In this document: piece by piece, positions 25,139 through 34,433 of the stretch
Numbering within the stretch: position 1 is the stretch's first letter
How the letters are laid out: the number at the start of each line of letters is the position of its first letter
Source of the DNA: Rhizobium sp. BK602
Lineage (GTDB): Bacteria; Pseudomonadota; Alphaproteobacteria; Rhizobiales; Rhizobiaceae
Assembly: GCF_014195095.1 (NCBI RefSeq)
Contig: NZ_JACIBC010000004.1
Span: 1-64,000, forward strand
Reading direction: 5' to 3'
Length of the DNA stretch: 64,000 bases
Position numbers and translations under genes: made by a program
The notes under the pieces: generated by a model
What the model saw: the letters and a program-made list of their open reading frames with translations, nothing else
Database searches by the model: none
Told to the model about the DNA's origin: nothing

Positions 25139-27514
25139 TTAATTCGCCATGGTCTCTTCGTCAGCCATCGTCTTGTTGATGTCGGCCAGCAGAGCCGCGA
25201 TATCCGCCTTCGGAAAGGCTTGGCGAAAGCGCCGGTCGAAGGTGGTGAACATGCCGAAGAAGGAATTGGCGCAATGCTCCAGCATCCGATCCGCGGCTTC
25301 CTCGTCGATCGACAGATGCTTCTGCAGGAACTGGTTGAACTTCGCCCGTGCAATCGGATTGGCGAGCACGAAGACCGGCTGCGTGTCCCATTTCACTTCG
25401 CGGTGGCGCGAGGCGCGCGAACGGATCTGCAATGGCGCTGCCAGGTGGATGTCGCGCGAGGATGAGCCGATTTCGATGTGAATGGCATCGTCATCGAGAA
25501 TCCAGCGGCCCTTGCCGGAATCATAGAGAGCGAAGTCGGCCGCCGGAACGGTCAGCGTCAGGCGCTTCGATTGACCGGGCTCGAGATGAACCTTGGCGAA
25601 GGATTTCAGCTCGCGCTTCGGCCGCTGCAGCCTCGGCTTGCCGTAGCGGACATAGAGCTGCGTCGCTTCCTTGCCGGCAACGGCGCCGGTGTTGGTCACC
25701 GTGAAACTCGCAACGACCGCCTCGCCGGCATTCAGCTCCGCGCGGTCCAGCGTCAGGTCCGAATAGGCGAAGCTGGTATAGCTGAGGCCGAAGCCGAAGG
25801 GATATTGCGGCTCGATCTCGCGGGCATCGTACCAGCGGTAGCCGACATGAATGCCTTCGCTGTAGGAGTGCCGGCCGTTCTCGCCGGGATAGCTGAGATA
25901 GGAAGGCATGTCCTGCATGCGCTTCGGGAAGGTCGTGGTCAACTTACCCGAAGGGTTGACGACGCCGAAGAGAATATCGGCAATGCCGCCACCGGTCGCT
26001 TGGCCGGAGAAGAACATCTCGACGATCGACTTCACCTCCGAAATCCACGGCATGACCACCGCATCCGGGCTGGCAATGACGACCACGACATTCGGATTGA
26101 CGGCGGCAACGGCGCTGACGAGGGCATCATGGCCCGGCGCGAGATCGAGCGTCGTGCGGTCCGAACCTTCGCCGTCATAGCCGTTCTCGGTGGAGACGAA
26201 GATGACCACGACATCGGCGCCACGCGCGCCTTGGACGGCTTCCGCGATCAGCGCCGCGCGCTCGCCTTCCACCTCGCTGGTGCCACGATATCGATCAACC
26301 TTGATGCTGTCGCCGGCCAGCTTGATGATCTCGTCGATCGGCACATCGACGAGGGTCGGCGTCGTGGTGGCGCAGCCCGAACCCTGGATGACCGGAACGC
26401 CGGCGCCTTCGCCGATGACCACCATCCGCTTGACCCTGGCAGGCGTGATCGGCAGGAGCTGATCATCGTTCTTCAGCAGCACCATCGATTCTCCGGCCAT
26501 GCGGCGGGCGAGCTTGTGATGCGCATCGCGATCGAAGACCGTATCGCGACGCTCGCCGCGCTTGCCGGCGCGCACCAGCGCCAAAACCCGCGCGCAGGCC
26601 TCGTCGACGACGGCCATGTCCACCTTGCCGGCCTTAATGGCGTCCAGCAGATCGCTCTTGCGCGTTTCGCTTTCCGGCATGTCGAGATCGTTGCCGGCGT
26701 TGAGCGATGCGGGGCGATCCTTGATGCCGTGCCAGTCGGAAACCACGAGGCCATCATAGCCCCATTCCTCGCGCAGCACCTTGGTCAGCAGCCAGGCGTC
26801 CTCGGCGGCCTGGACACCGTTCAGGCGGTTATAGGAGCTCATGACCGTCCAGGGATTGCTCTTGGCAATCGCCCGCTGGAAACCCTTCAGATAGATTTCG
26901 CGCAGTGCCCGCTCGTCGACGACGGAATCCATCGATGTACGTTCGACTTCGGAGTTGTTGCAGGCGAAGTGCTTCAGCGAGGCGCCGACGCCGTTTTCCT
27001 GCAAGCCGTTGATGACGCCGGCGGCGAAATCACCGCTGACGACCGGATCTTCGGCATAATATTCGTAGGAGCGGCCGCCGAGCGGCGTGCGGCGGATATT
27101 GATGCCCGGGCCGAGCAGCAGGTGCACGCCGAATTCCTGGCATTCCATGGCAAGCGCCGTCCCAAGGTCATGGGCGAGATCGACATCCCAGGAGCAGCCG
27201 AGGCTGGAACCGTTCGGGAAGCAGGTCGCCTGCTTCATCGCACCCCATGCCACCTCGACATGGCTGGCCCGCTGGCCGACAACATTGAGAAAAGCGGAGA
27301 AGTCGACGCCGCCGGCCTGGTCGTTGTCGATCTGGTGGATCGAATAGCGCACGCCGTAGGTGCCGTCGGTCATGACGATGCTCGGAATGCCCAGGCGCTC
27401 GATCGCCTTGGTCTTCCACATGCGATGCCCGGCCAGAAGGGCGACTTTTTCCTCGGTCGTCATTTCCGCGATCAGCGCCGCGAAGTCACCACTGATAAGC
27501 TTGTCTGAAGTCAC
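25139..27514 (-). CDS. Glycoside hydrolase family 3 beta-glycosidase
   Basis: A 791-residue enzyme with no visible signal peptide, so probably cytoplasmic. The GH3 N-terminal barrel carries KHFACNN (181-187) and the nucleophile Asp260 in VVSDWHG. A C-terminal alpha/beta sandwich (about 330-570) and a fibronectin III-like domain (about 600-680) follow. A further tail of about 90 residues (from VKWDTQPVFVLANPI) extends beyond the Fn3-like domain. Family members release terminal beta-linked glucose or xylose from oligosaccharides. The sugar importer 1.3 kb away on the other strand could bring in its substrate. Confidence 0.88.
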   Translation of the reverse strand: MTSDKLISGDFAALIAEMTTEEKVALLAGHRMWKTKAIERLGIPSIVMTDGTYGVRYSIHQIDNDQAGGVDFSAFLNVVGQRASHVEVAWGAMKQATCFPNGSSLGCSWDVDLAHDLGTALAMECQEFGVHLLLGPGINIRRTPLGGRSYEYYAEDPVVSGDFAAGVINGLQENGVGASLKHFACNNSEVERTSMDSVVDERALREIYLKGFQRAIAKSNPWTVMSSYNRLNGVQAAEDAWLLTKVLREEWGYDGLVVSDWHGIKDRPASLNAGNDLDMPESETRKSDLLDAIKAGKVDMAVVDEACARVLALVRAGKRGERRDTVFDRDAHHKLARRMAGESMVLLKNDDQLLPITPARVKRMVVIGEGAGVPVIQGSGCATTTPTLVDVPIDEIIKLAGDSIKVDRYRGTSEVEGERAALIAEAVQGARGADVVVIFVSTENGYDGEGSDRTTLDLAPGHDALVSAVAAVNPNVVVVIASPDAVVMPWISEVKSIVEMFFSGQATGGGIADILFGVVNPSGKLTTTFPKRMQDMPSYLSYPGENGRHSYSEGIHVGYRWYDAREIEPQYPFGFGLSYTSFAYSDLTLDRAELNAGEAVVASFTVTNTGAVAGKEATQLYVRYGKPRLQRPKRELKSFAKVHLEPGQSKRLTLTVPAADFALYDSGKGRWILDDDAIHIEIGSSSRDIHLAAPLQIRSRASRHREVKWDTQPVFVLANPIARAKFNQFLQKHLSIDEEAADRMLEHCANSFFGMFTTFDRRFRQAFPKADIAALLADINKTMADEETMAN

Positions 27515-27674
27515 GTCATGTCTCCAAGATATCTCTGCACAGGCAATCTACGGAAGGTCGAGCAACGCCGGACCGTAACCGGAAAAGCTGTTGCGATCGA
27601 TCATGGCACCCGGCCGTGCGCGGAGAAATGATCTTTTTCCGAGGCGACGCTTCGTCAAAAACTTGGCTGCCGGA

Positions 27675-28625
27675 TCAGCCCGGCGCCTTGCGCCGCTCCA
27701 TGGTGGGCGCAACCATTCCCGGAATATAGGCATCCGACACAAAGGACTGGCAATGCTGCTGAAACATTTCGATCAGCCGTGACTTGCGGTTCTGACTGAG
27801 CGTGATCACGCCGATGACCATCGGCTTCTGCCCGCCGGAGATTGGAACGCGAACCACCGGCCGGCCGTCCATGGCGAGTTGCGAGCGGGGACGAACATTG
27901 GCGATCGTGTAGCCGTAGCCGTTTGCTACCATCGTGCGGATAATATCCTGATACGCCGACCGCATGACGATGGTCGGCTCGACGCCCGATTTCGCGAACA
28001 GCCCGAGGAAATATTCGCGGCTGATGGGCAGATCCAGCAGGATCAAGGGCGCATCGACGAGCTCGTCAAGGCTGATGGAGGAATAGCGCGCAAAAGGGTG
28101 CGCCTCGGCGACGAGGATATGCGGCGGCAGGGTGGCCAGTGGCACGAAGTCGAAGCCTTCGGGAATGAGAAGGTCATAGCTCAACGCGACGTCGATTTCG
28201 GCATGCTGCAGCTTTTCCAGCAGCTCCTCATGGTCGCTGACAGTCTGAATGATGCGGGTTTCCGGAAAGGCGGAGGTGAAGGAGTGCGACAGCTCCGGCA
28301 TGATCATCGACGCGAGCGTGACCATGCAGCCGAGCGACAGCTGCCCCCTGATCTTGTCGTTCACTTCCGAGGCAACCGTATAGATGTTTTCCGCCTGCTC
28401 GACGAGTTGCTTCGCCTCAACCAGCATCAGCCGCCCGGCCGGCGTCAGCGACAGCCCCTTCGCGTGATGACGCACGAAGAGCTGCGTTTGCAACTCGGTC
28501 TCCAGGTGGGTAATCGCCGTCGAAATCGATGGCTGGGAGATGTTCAACCGCTCCGACGCGAGCGTGATACTTCCTGTCTCCGCAGTCGCAATGAAATATT
28601 CGATCTGACGGAGCGTGTATCTCAT
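27675..28625 (-). CDS. LysR-family transcriptional regulator
   Basis: A 316-residue regulator. The winged HTH spans about 4-63 (TLASERLNISQPSISTAITHLE) and is followed by a type 2 periplasmic-binding effector domain. It lies 49 bases after the DUF1028 gene on the same strand, so it could be the last gene of the monooxygenase-RidA-DUF1028 unit and control it. A palindrome at 31220-31240 upstream of that unit is a candidate binding site. The effector is unknown. Confidence 0.87.
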   Translation of the reverse strand: MRYTLRQIEYFIATAETGSITLASERLNISQPSISTAITHLETELQTQLFVRHHAKGLSLTPAGRLMLVEAKQLVEQAENIYTVASEVNDKIRGQLSLGCMVTLASMIMPELSHSFTSAFPETRIIQTVSDHEELLEKLQHAEIDVALSYDLLIPEGFDFVPLATLPPHILVAEAHPFARYSSISLDELVDAPLILLDLPISREYFLGLFAKSGVEPTIVMRSAYQDIIRTMVANGYGYTIANVRPRSQLAMDGRPVVRVPISGGQKPMVIGVITLSQNRKSRLIEMFQQHCQSFVSDAYIPGMVAPTMERRKAPG

Positions 28626-28674
28626 CGCACCTTTATAAATCCGCTAGCCAAAAGAACAAGCAACGATGGGCGCA

Positions 28675-29346
28675 TTATTCGTCCCCGGGGACGCCGAAGG
28701 ATGGAGCGGCGCTCGGGTCAAGCGCGCGCCTGACATAGTCTTCCATCTGCGGTTCGTAGACGCACCAAAGATCCTGCAGGGCCGCGATCGGCTGGTCGTG
28801 CCAATCGACACGCAGATCGACGACCGGCCAGGCGACGTCGCGCACGACCTTCAGCCCGGCCGAACGCACCGGCCCTGCTTCGCCGCCCGCCTCAAGACCG
28901 GCCGCGAGGGCTCGAACCAGCCGCGACGGCAGATCGCCGTCAGCCGCTTGGAAGGCCGCGATCATATGCTGCGGCACATCGGTATTCGCCAGCAGATTGC
29001 CAGCGGCGATGCAACCCGCTCCCTTCGCCATGGCATGGATACCCAACGTCCGCTCGCCGGAATGGCCGGCAACATTGCCGCGTGCATCGACGATGGCGAG
29101 CTGCCGATAGGCGGCAAAAGGCGTCGACGCCACGAGGCGCGCCAGGGCATCCTCCGCCGTCGCGCCCAATGCCAGCATCTCCAGACCCGAGATGCCCAGA
29201 CCCGGATCGGTGATATTCTGGCTGGCCACAGCGCCGGCGCCGGCGCGGACATGCGAGCAGCGCGCCGCCACAGCCGGCGAAGAGGAAGAGATGGCGATAC
29301 CGAACATGCCGGTTTCGGCGCAGCGGGCGGCGATGGAGAAGGTCAT
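28675..29346 (-). CDS. DUF1028 family protein (Ntn-hydrolase-like)
   Basis: A 223-residue protein matching DUF1028: MTFSIAARCAETGMFGIAISSSSPAVAAR at the start and the LALGATAEDALARLVA and GNLLA segments are characteristic. The family has an Ntn-hydrolase-like fold and no settled function; a peptidase or amidase role has been suggested by fold. It follows the RidA gene by 15 bases. In other alphaproteobacteria DUF1028 genes often sit with RidA and amino acid catabolic genes, from recall. Confidence 0.8.
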   Translation of the reverse strand: MTFSIAARCAETGMFGIAISSSSPAVAARCSHVRAGAGAVASQNITDPGLGISGLEMLALGATAEDALARLVASTPFAAYRQLAIVDARGNVAGHSGERTLGIHAMAKGAGCIAAGNLLANTDVPQHMIAAFQAADGDLPSRLVRALAAGLEAGGEAGPVRSAGLKVVRDVAWPVVDLRVDWHDQPIAALQDLWCVYEPQMEDYVRRALDPSAAPSFGVPGDE

Positions 29347-29361
29347 GAGATCGCGATCCCT

Positions 29362-29775
29362 TTATTCAGGAATGACGGCGATGGCGTCGACTTCCACCAG
29401 CCACTCGGGGCGGGCGAGCGCCGAGACAACGATGCCTGTCGAGACCGGGAAGACGCCCTTCAGCCACTTGCCGACGACACGATAAACGGCCTCACGATAG
29501 CGCGGGTCCACGATGTAGATGGTGATCTTACAGACGTGATCGAGCGACGAGCCGGCCTCGTCCAGCAGCATCTTGATATTGGCCATGGCCTGTTCCGTCT
29601 GGCCCGTGACGTCACCGATGGCGACGCTGGCGGAGCTATCGAGATCCTGGCCGATCTGACCGCGCACGAAGACCATGGTGCCCTTGGCGACGACCGTCTG
29701 GCACAGATCGTTATCCAGCTTCTGCTCCGGGTAGGTATCTTTCGTATTGAACTTGCGAATGCGGGTATGAACCAT
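29362..29775 (-). CDS. RidA family enamine/imine deaminase
   Basis: A 137-residue protein read from ATG 29775 (MVHTRIRKFNTKDTYPEQKL), where AGGGAG lies 8 bases upstream; an open frame to 30063 overlaps the monooxygenase gene and is not credible. The segments VFVRGQIGQDLD, TGQTEQAMANIKMLL and CKITIYIVDPRYRE fit the YjgF/RidA fold. RidA proteins hydrolyse reactive enamine/imine intermediates from PLP or flavin enzymes. Here it lies between a flavin monooxygenase and DUF1028, so it may remove an imine produced by the pathway. Confidence 0.85.
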   Translation of the reverse strand: MVHTRIRKFNTKDTYPEQKLDNDLCQTVVAKGTMVFVRGQIGQDLDSSASVAIGDVTGQTEQAMANIKMLLDEAGSSLDHVCKITIYIVDPRYREAVYRVVGKWLKGVFPVSTGIVVSALARPEWLVEVDAIAVIPE

Positions 29776-29857
29776 GTTCGAACTCCCTGGAATTGAGAAA
29801 CGTGCCTTTTGCTGCGGCGGCTGAGGCGAATGCAGAATGTCTTGCTGACGGCAGCTC

Positions 29858-31123
29858 TCAGCTGCCGTCATGGCCAGAGGGACGGTATTCGTCATACTTG
29901 CGCTGGGTCGAGATGCGGTCAGCGAGATGCTTGGCATCGTGCCAGACTCCCCAGATGAAGCTCGATCCCCTGCGTGATTGCCACGGAAGACCGAGGAAAT
30001 AGATGCCACGCTCGGGCGATACGCCGCGCTGGTGCTTCGGACGGCCACGCTCGTCGAGGACATCCATCTTCAGCCAACTGTAATCCACGGAGAAGCCGGT
30101 CGCCCAGATGATCGTGCGGATGCCGGCCTGCGCCAGATCGAGGCTGAGGATCGGGTTGGCAACGCAATCCGGCTCCGGTTCGATCCTGCGGGCTTCCGGA
30201 TCTGCCGGCAGCTCGATGCCGTTTCGTGCCGCATATGCGTCGGCTTCGTCCAGCAGCGCCATATAATTGGCGTCACCCCGCGCCAGGTTTTCGGCCAGAT
30301 CATCGGAGAAGCTCAAGCTGGTCCCATCGCAGGAGATCGTACGGCCGAGCAAGGTCATGCCCCGCCCAGCCAGACGACGGAAGTCGATGGTATGACCGCC
30401 GCGCGCGCCGCTTACGGCGATCGTCACGTGTTCGGTGCCAGGCCCGGGTGTTTCGGCGTCCCATTTTCCGAGAACCCCAAGCCACCAGCAGAAATCGCGG
30501 CCGCGATAGGCCCGCGGCGGGCGATCATGCGGACCGACGGACAGATAGACGCGCCGTCCCGCCAGAAGAAGCTCCTCGGCAATCTGAGTCCCCGACGAAC
30601 CCGCGCCGATGACGAGAACGGCACCCTCGGGCAATTGGCCCGGATTGCGATATTTCGTCGAATGCATCTGCACGATATCCGGCGCGTCCGCAATCAGCTC
30701 GGGAACGACAGGAACCTGAAAGGCGCCGGTCGCGGCGACGATATTCTGCGCCTCTATCACACCATCGGACGTTTCCACACGGAAGCCGGGGCGGCCAACA
30801 TGTCTTTCGACGCTTCGCACGTCTACACCACAGCGAATGGGGGCGTCGATTTGCTTTGCGTAAGCCTCGAAATAATCGGCAACGGCTTCCTTTGGCGGGA
30901 AGCTGTCCGGATCCACATTGGGAAACGCCAGCCCGGGGAAACGATCATGCCACGCGGGACCGTTGGCAACCAGAGAATCCCATCGTTCCGAACGCCAGCG
31001 CTCGGCAATCCGGCTGCGCTCCAGCACAAGGTGAGAGACACCAGCCTTGCTCAGGTGTTCGCTCATGGCAACTCCAGCTTGGCCGGCGCCGACAACCAGA
31101 GTGTCCACGATTTCAACTGACAT
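29858..31123 (-). CDS. Flavin-containing monooxygenase (FAD/NADPH)
   Basis: A 421-residue two-dinucleotide flavoprotein. The start is the ATG at 31123 (MSVEIVDTLVVGAGQAG) with GAGGA 8 bases upstream. The FAD motif is VVGAGQAGVAMSEHL and the second NADP-type motif is VLVIGAGSSGTQIAEELLLAGR at about 170. A WATGF signature (TIIWATGFSVDYSWL) appears near the C-terminus. It resembles the class B monooxygenases that oxygenate amines, sulfides or ketones. It heads the unit with RidA and DUF1028. The substrate is unknown; N-oxygenation with an imine product would fit RidA. Confidence 0.82.
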   Translation of the reverse strand: MSVEIVDTLVVGAGQAGVAMSEHLSKAGVSHLVLERSRIAERWRSERWDSLVANGPAWHDRFPGLAFPNVDPDSFPPKEAVADYFEAYAKQIDAPIRCGVDVRSVERHVGRPGFRVETSDGVIEAQNIVAATGAFQVPVVPELIADAPDIVQMHSTKYRNPGQLPEGAVLVIGAGSSGTQIAEELLLAGRRVYLSVGPHDRPPRAYRGRDFCWWLGVLGKWDAETPGPGTEHVTIAVSGARGGHTIDFRRLAGRGMTLLGRTISCDGTSLSFSDDLAENLARGDANYMALLDEADAYAARNGIELPADPEARRIEPEPDCVANPILSLDLAQAGIRTIIWATGFSVDYSWLKMDVLDERGRPKHQRGVSPERGIYFLGLPWQSRRGSSFIWGVWHDAKHLADRISTQRKYDEYRPSGHDGS

Positions 31124-31651
31124 AGCTGCGTCCTCTTCCCATTTCAGGGCCTTGTGCGGTTTCTCATCGCAGCTGTAGTGCACTCGATCTGGGTAGAAAA
31201 TTACGTTTTCATTTCGCAGTGCTTAGCCTGGCGCTAAGCATGAACGTCTGATGATGGCAGAGTAAGTTCGAAATGCTTAGAGGGCGGTGACGAACCGCGC
31301 CGGGTTCGCCGGAGGCTCCAACGTCGGAGAGAGTGGAGCAGATATCCGGAGCCTGATTGGCAAGCGATGCTCTTCGCCACATATGTTGCGCGGCGTTCAT
31401 GACTGAAGACCCCGTGCCCAGTAATGTTCATGCGCTCTTTTGGGCTGGGATGATCCGGCGTTTAACGGCCCGGCAGTGTCGATTGCTCAAGCATCGTCCA
31501 CGCGCCGCGCCGTCGGCATGGCGAAAAACATAAACGGCATTCAATCATCAACAATGCTCATGTCCCGCTCCGCTCCCATATCGGGCATACCCTGTATGCC
31601 GATCACCGCTCTCATGAACGATGCCCGCTCGGCTGGACCGGACGCGCCATT
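31124..31651. other. 528-base intergenic region
   Basis: It lies between the monooxygenase start (31123, minus) and the HyuA stop (31652, minus), so it carries the monooxygenase promoter. Apart from the palindrome at 31220-31240 and a loose half-site TGCTTAG at 31274-31280, no structure or gene is supported; short open frames here lack start signals. Confidence 0.6.
31220..31240. promoter_or_regulatory. Palindromic operator candidate upstream of the monooxygenase unit
   Basis: TGCTTAGC-N5-GCTAAGCA has perfect 8-base arms and lies about 100 bases upstream of the monooxygenase ATG. TTAGC-N5-GCTAA fits the T-N11-A layout of LysR sites, and a LysR gene ends the same gene group. Binding is inferred. 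Confidence 0.5.
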
Positions 31652-33190
31652 TCAGCTGAAGGCGATATCGCCGACGACCCTTACTCTTACACGGCGCGCG
31701 CCGCCGGGCAGATAGGCGATCGGGATATCCTCGACTTCGAGGGTTTTCAGGCTTTCGCGGTTGGCGCCGGAAGCGACGGCGGCATCCTGCGCCTCTATCT
31801 CTGCCCTGGTGATCGCCTCGTCACGGCTCAATCCTGAAAACACCTGATCGACCTCGCCCGAAACCTGAGCCATCGCGGCGCCGAGCGCGTTGGCGACGCC
31901 GGCATTCTCGACGCGTAGAACCTCCGAGGCTCCCGCGATCCTGTCGGGGATCAGGAAGGCGCCGCCGCCGACAGCGATCAAGGGCACATCCTCGGCCGAC
32001 GTCTTCATCTGGTCGAAGCTGTCTGTCACCATATCGCGGACGCGTTCAAGGCTCGCCTTGACGAAGGACGGATCGAGATCGCGGACACGATCCTTGTCCC
32101 CCATTTCGATCAGACCGGCGGCGACGGCGACGTCCGAGGTCGTCAGCGTATTGCCGCCGAAGACGCGCGCCTCCGTCAGGATGCGATAGCCGACCGAGCG
32201 CGGGCCGATCTTGCCGGTTTCCGGATCGATGATCGTACCGCCGCCAAGCGCGATCGGCAGAAGATCGGGCATGCGAAACAGCGTGCGCACGCCGCCGATA
32301 TGGACGATGTTGTTGGCCTCACGCGGGAAGCCGCCAACGAGGCAACCGATATCCGAAGTCGTGCCGCCGACATCGACGACCATGGCGTCGCTCAGCCCCG
32401 TCAGGAAGGCGGCACCCCGCATCGAATTCGTCGGACCAGAGGCGAAGCTGTGAACCGGATTGGCCGCGGCGACATCCGCCAGCGCCACCGTACCGTCATT
32501 CTGCGTCAGGTAGAAAGGCGCGGCAACGCCTGCCTCGCGCAGCGCATCCGAGAACGCCTGGACCGTGGTTGTACCGAGCGACTGCAGCGCCGCATTGAGA
32601 AGCGCGACATTCTCGCGCTCGAGCAATCCGATCCGCCCAAGCGTATGCGATAGCGTAATCCTTGCATCCGGGATGACCGAGCGGACGATCTCGGCAGCCC
32701 TGACCTCGCATTCGGTCGTCAATGGAGAGAAAGTTGCCGATATCGCGATCGAGGTGATGCCGGCATCGCGGATCTTCATCGCAGCATCGCGGATCTCGTC
32801 GGGGACCATCGGCACGAGCGGGCTGCCGTCATATTCATGGCCGCCATGCACCATGAAGATAAGGGGATCGACAGCTGCGCGCAGATCACTAGGCCAATCG
32901 CACATCGGTGGCAGGGAGGCGCCTGTCGGCAGCGCGACGCGGATCGCCGCCACCCTTTCCAGCCGCGCCCGCTCGACGACGGCATTGGTAAAATGCGTGG
33001 TGCCGATCATCACGGCGTCGATCGGCCGGCCGGACGCACCGGCATGGCCGGCGACGTGGCTCAAAGCCGCCTTCACGCCTGACATCACGTCCTGCGTGGT
33101 GGGAACCTTGATGGAAGCGATGATCGTCTGACCATCGATCAGAACGGCATCCGTATTGGTGCCGCCAACGTCAATGCCGATGCGTTTCAT
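31652..33190 (-). CDS. HyuA-type hydantoinase/oxoprolinase family protein (copy 1)
   Basis: A 512-residue ATP-grasping hydrolase of the hydantoinase A/oxoprolinase family. GIDVGGTNTDAVLI at the N-terminus and VVDVGGTTSDIG near residue 265 are the paired ASKHA-type nucleotide motifs. At about 510 residues it is shorter than classical HyuA (near 690) but typical of members paired with DUF917. Its start overlaps the DUF917 stop by four bases (ATGA at 33187-33190). Such enzymes open cyclic amides with ATP. It ends the operon and is a paralogue of 37197-38753. Confidence 0.85.
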   Translation of the reverse strand: MKRIGIDVGGTNTDAVLIDGQTIIASIKVPTTQDVMSGVKAALSHVAGHAGASGRPIDAVMIGTTHFTNAVVERARLERVAAIRVALPTGASLPPMCDWPSDLRAAVDPLIFMVHGGHEYDGSPLVPMVPDEIRDAAMKIRDAGITSIAISATFSPLTTECEVRAAEIVRSVIPDARITLSHTLGRIGLLERENVALLNAALQSLGTTTVQAFSDALREAGVAAPFYLTQNDGTVALADVAAANPVHSFASGPTNSMRGAAFLTGLSDAMVVDVGGTTSDIGCLVGGFPREANNIVHIGGVRTLFRMPDLLPIALGGGTIIDPETGKIGPRSVGYRILTEARVFGGNTLTTSDVAVAAGLIEMGDKDRVRDLDPSFVKASLERVRDMVTDSFDQMKTSAEDVPLIAVGGGAFLIPDRIAGASEVLRVENAGVANALGAAMAQVSGEVDQVFSGLSRDEAITRAEIEAQDAAVASGANRESLKTLEVEDIPIAYLPGGARRVRVRVVGDIAFS

Positions 33191-34263
33191 GCGAATACCG
33201 ATCTGAAATCAATGTCATAGCCAAAGGCACGAGGGCCGACGGCTGCTATCCCCGCAGGCGAGGTCAAAAGTTCGGGCGCAGGCAAGGCAATAACGGTCAC
33301 ACGTTGGCCGTAACGCAGGGATTCCGTGCCGATAGCACTGCCGGAAATCGTGTCGAGGAGGCAAAGAAGGTCCGGCGTCATCGCCACCGGCTCGCCATCC
33401 CGGAAGGCGACCGCCCATTCGTTCTGGAAGGCCAGTTCCATGCGCGCGCCCCTGTCGGCATCAATGCCTTCGATCACGGTCCGCCCGCGCAGGAAGCCAC
33501 CGGTGGTTTCACGCGCGACATCGATCACCTTGCCGCGAAACAGTTGCTTGCCGCCCTCGTGATCGAGAACCGCCTTCACCGGATCGTCGTGACGCGCACG
33601 CGCCTCGATGACGGTGCGGCCGAGTTCCGTCGCCTTGGTGATGGTGTAGTGGATACCCCATTCCTTTACCTCGCGGCCGGTGCGCGGCGCCTTGCAGGTG
33701 GCGGCGGTCGAGCCCACTTCGGTGCAGACCTTGCGCGAGATGCGCTCCATCCATTTCCAGGAAGCCGCCTTGGTGACGATGACTTCGTTGTCACGCACAT
33801 CGACGAGGGAAAGTGGATACATCGGCAGATTGCCGATAGCGAATGAGGTCATCTGCGCTTCGGGATAGGCCCGTCCCATCGCATCGGCATTGACGACCGG
33901 CCGACCGAGCATCGCGGCGGCAAGAAAGGAGGACAGCGCATTCGAGCCGCCGATCTCGACGCTCATGATCGCGCGAAAGGGCTTGCCGAGATAATCTTCC
34001 ATGACCTCGACCGCGCGCGCCAGATGCACGGGATCGCTGAGACGCTCCTGCCCGACCAGCGGCGCGCCCATTTTCGAAACGACGGCCACCATGTCGTCAT
34101 CATCGAGCGCCATCGGGTCCATCACCTGCACGCGACGGCCCTCGGCGTAGAGCCTGCGAAGGTTAAGGGTCGAGATATAGGGATTGCCACCGCCTCCGGT
34201 TCCCAGGATCCAGGCTCCGGTTGCAAGCGGTTCGATATCGTCTTCGGAAAATTCCTGAAGCAT
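33187..34263 (-). CDS. DUF917 (thiohydantoin desulfurase-like) protein, copy 1
   Basis: A 358-residue protein of the DUF917 family, recently renamed after S-methyl-thiohydantoin desulfurase if I recall Pfam correctly. GTGGGGNPYIS, the VEIGGSNALSS and NADAMGRAYPEAQM segments are characteristic. DUF917 genes are commonly adjacent to HyuA-type genes, and here the two overlap. It may act on a cyclic amide or thiohydantoin that the HyuA partner opens. It follows the binding protein gene after 170 bases containing a strong hairpin, so its expression may be lower than that of the binding protein. Confidence 0.8.
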   Translation of the reverse strand: MLQEFSEDDIEPLATGAWILGTGGGGNPYISTLNLRRLYAEGRRVQVMDPMALDDDDMVAVVSKMGAPLVGQERLSDPVHLARAVEVMEDYLGKPFRAIMSVEIGGSNALSSFLAAAMLGRPVVNADAMGRAYPEAQMTSFAIGNLPMYPLSLVDVRDNEVIVTKAASWKWMERISRKVCTEVGSTAATCKAPRTGREVKEWGIHYTITKATELGRTVIEARARHDDPVKAVLDHEGGKQLFRGKVIDVARETTGGFLRGRTVIEGIDADRGARMELAFQNEWAVAFRDGEPVAMTPDLLCLLDTISGSAIGTESLRYGQRVTVIALPAPELLTSPAGIAAVGPRAFGYDIDFRSVFA

Positions 34264-34388
34264 GTTTCACCTTCGGCAATAGAGCAGTTCGGCTTTTCAC
34301 GGAAACTCCGAGCCGCTCCATCTCTTTGTTTTCTCGCAATTCCTGACGGAAAATCGCGCCGCACTTTTCCTGGACTTGCTCCCGCTGT

Positions 34389-34410
34389 CCCGACCCCGAA
34401 TGGGGTCGGG
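34389..34410 (-). repeat. GC-rich hairpin after the binding protein gene
   Basis: CCCGACCCC-GAAT-GGGGTCGGG, 9-base perfect arms, lies 24 bases past the binding protein stop and upstream of the DUF917 gene. There is no U-tract, so it is more like an mRNA-stabilising or attenuating structure inside the operon than a full terminator. Confidence 0.55.
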
Positions 34411-34433
34411 TCGATGTCTTGTGCAGGCGAGGA

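Noticed and set aside
25478..27508. 676-codon open frame opposite the GH3 gene
   Set aside because: GH3 motifs on the other strand are unambiguous; the opposite frame has only low-complexity Arg/Ala/Asp-rich sequence.
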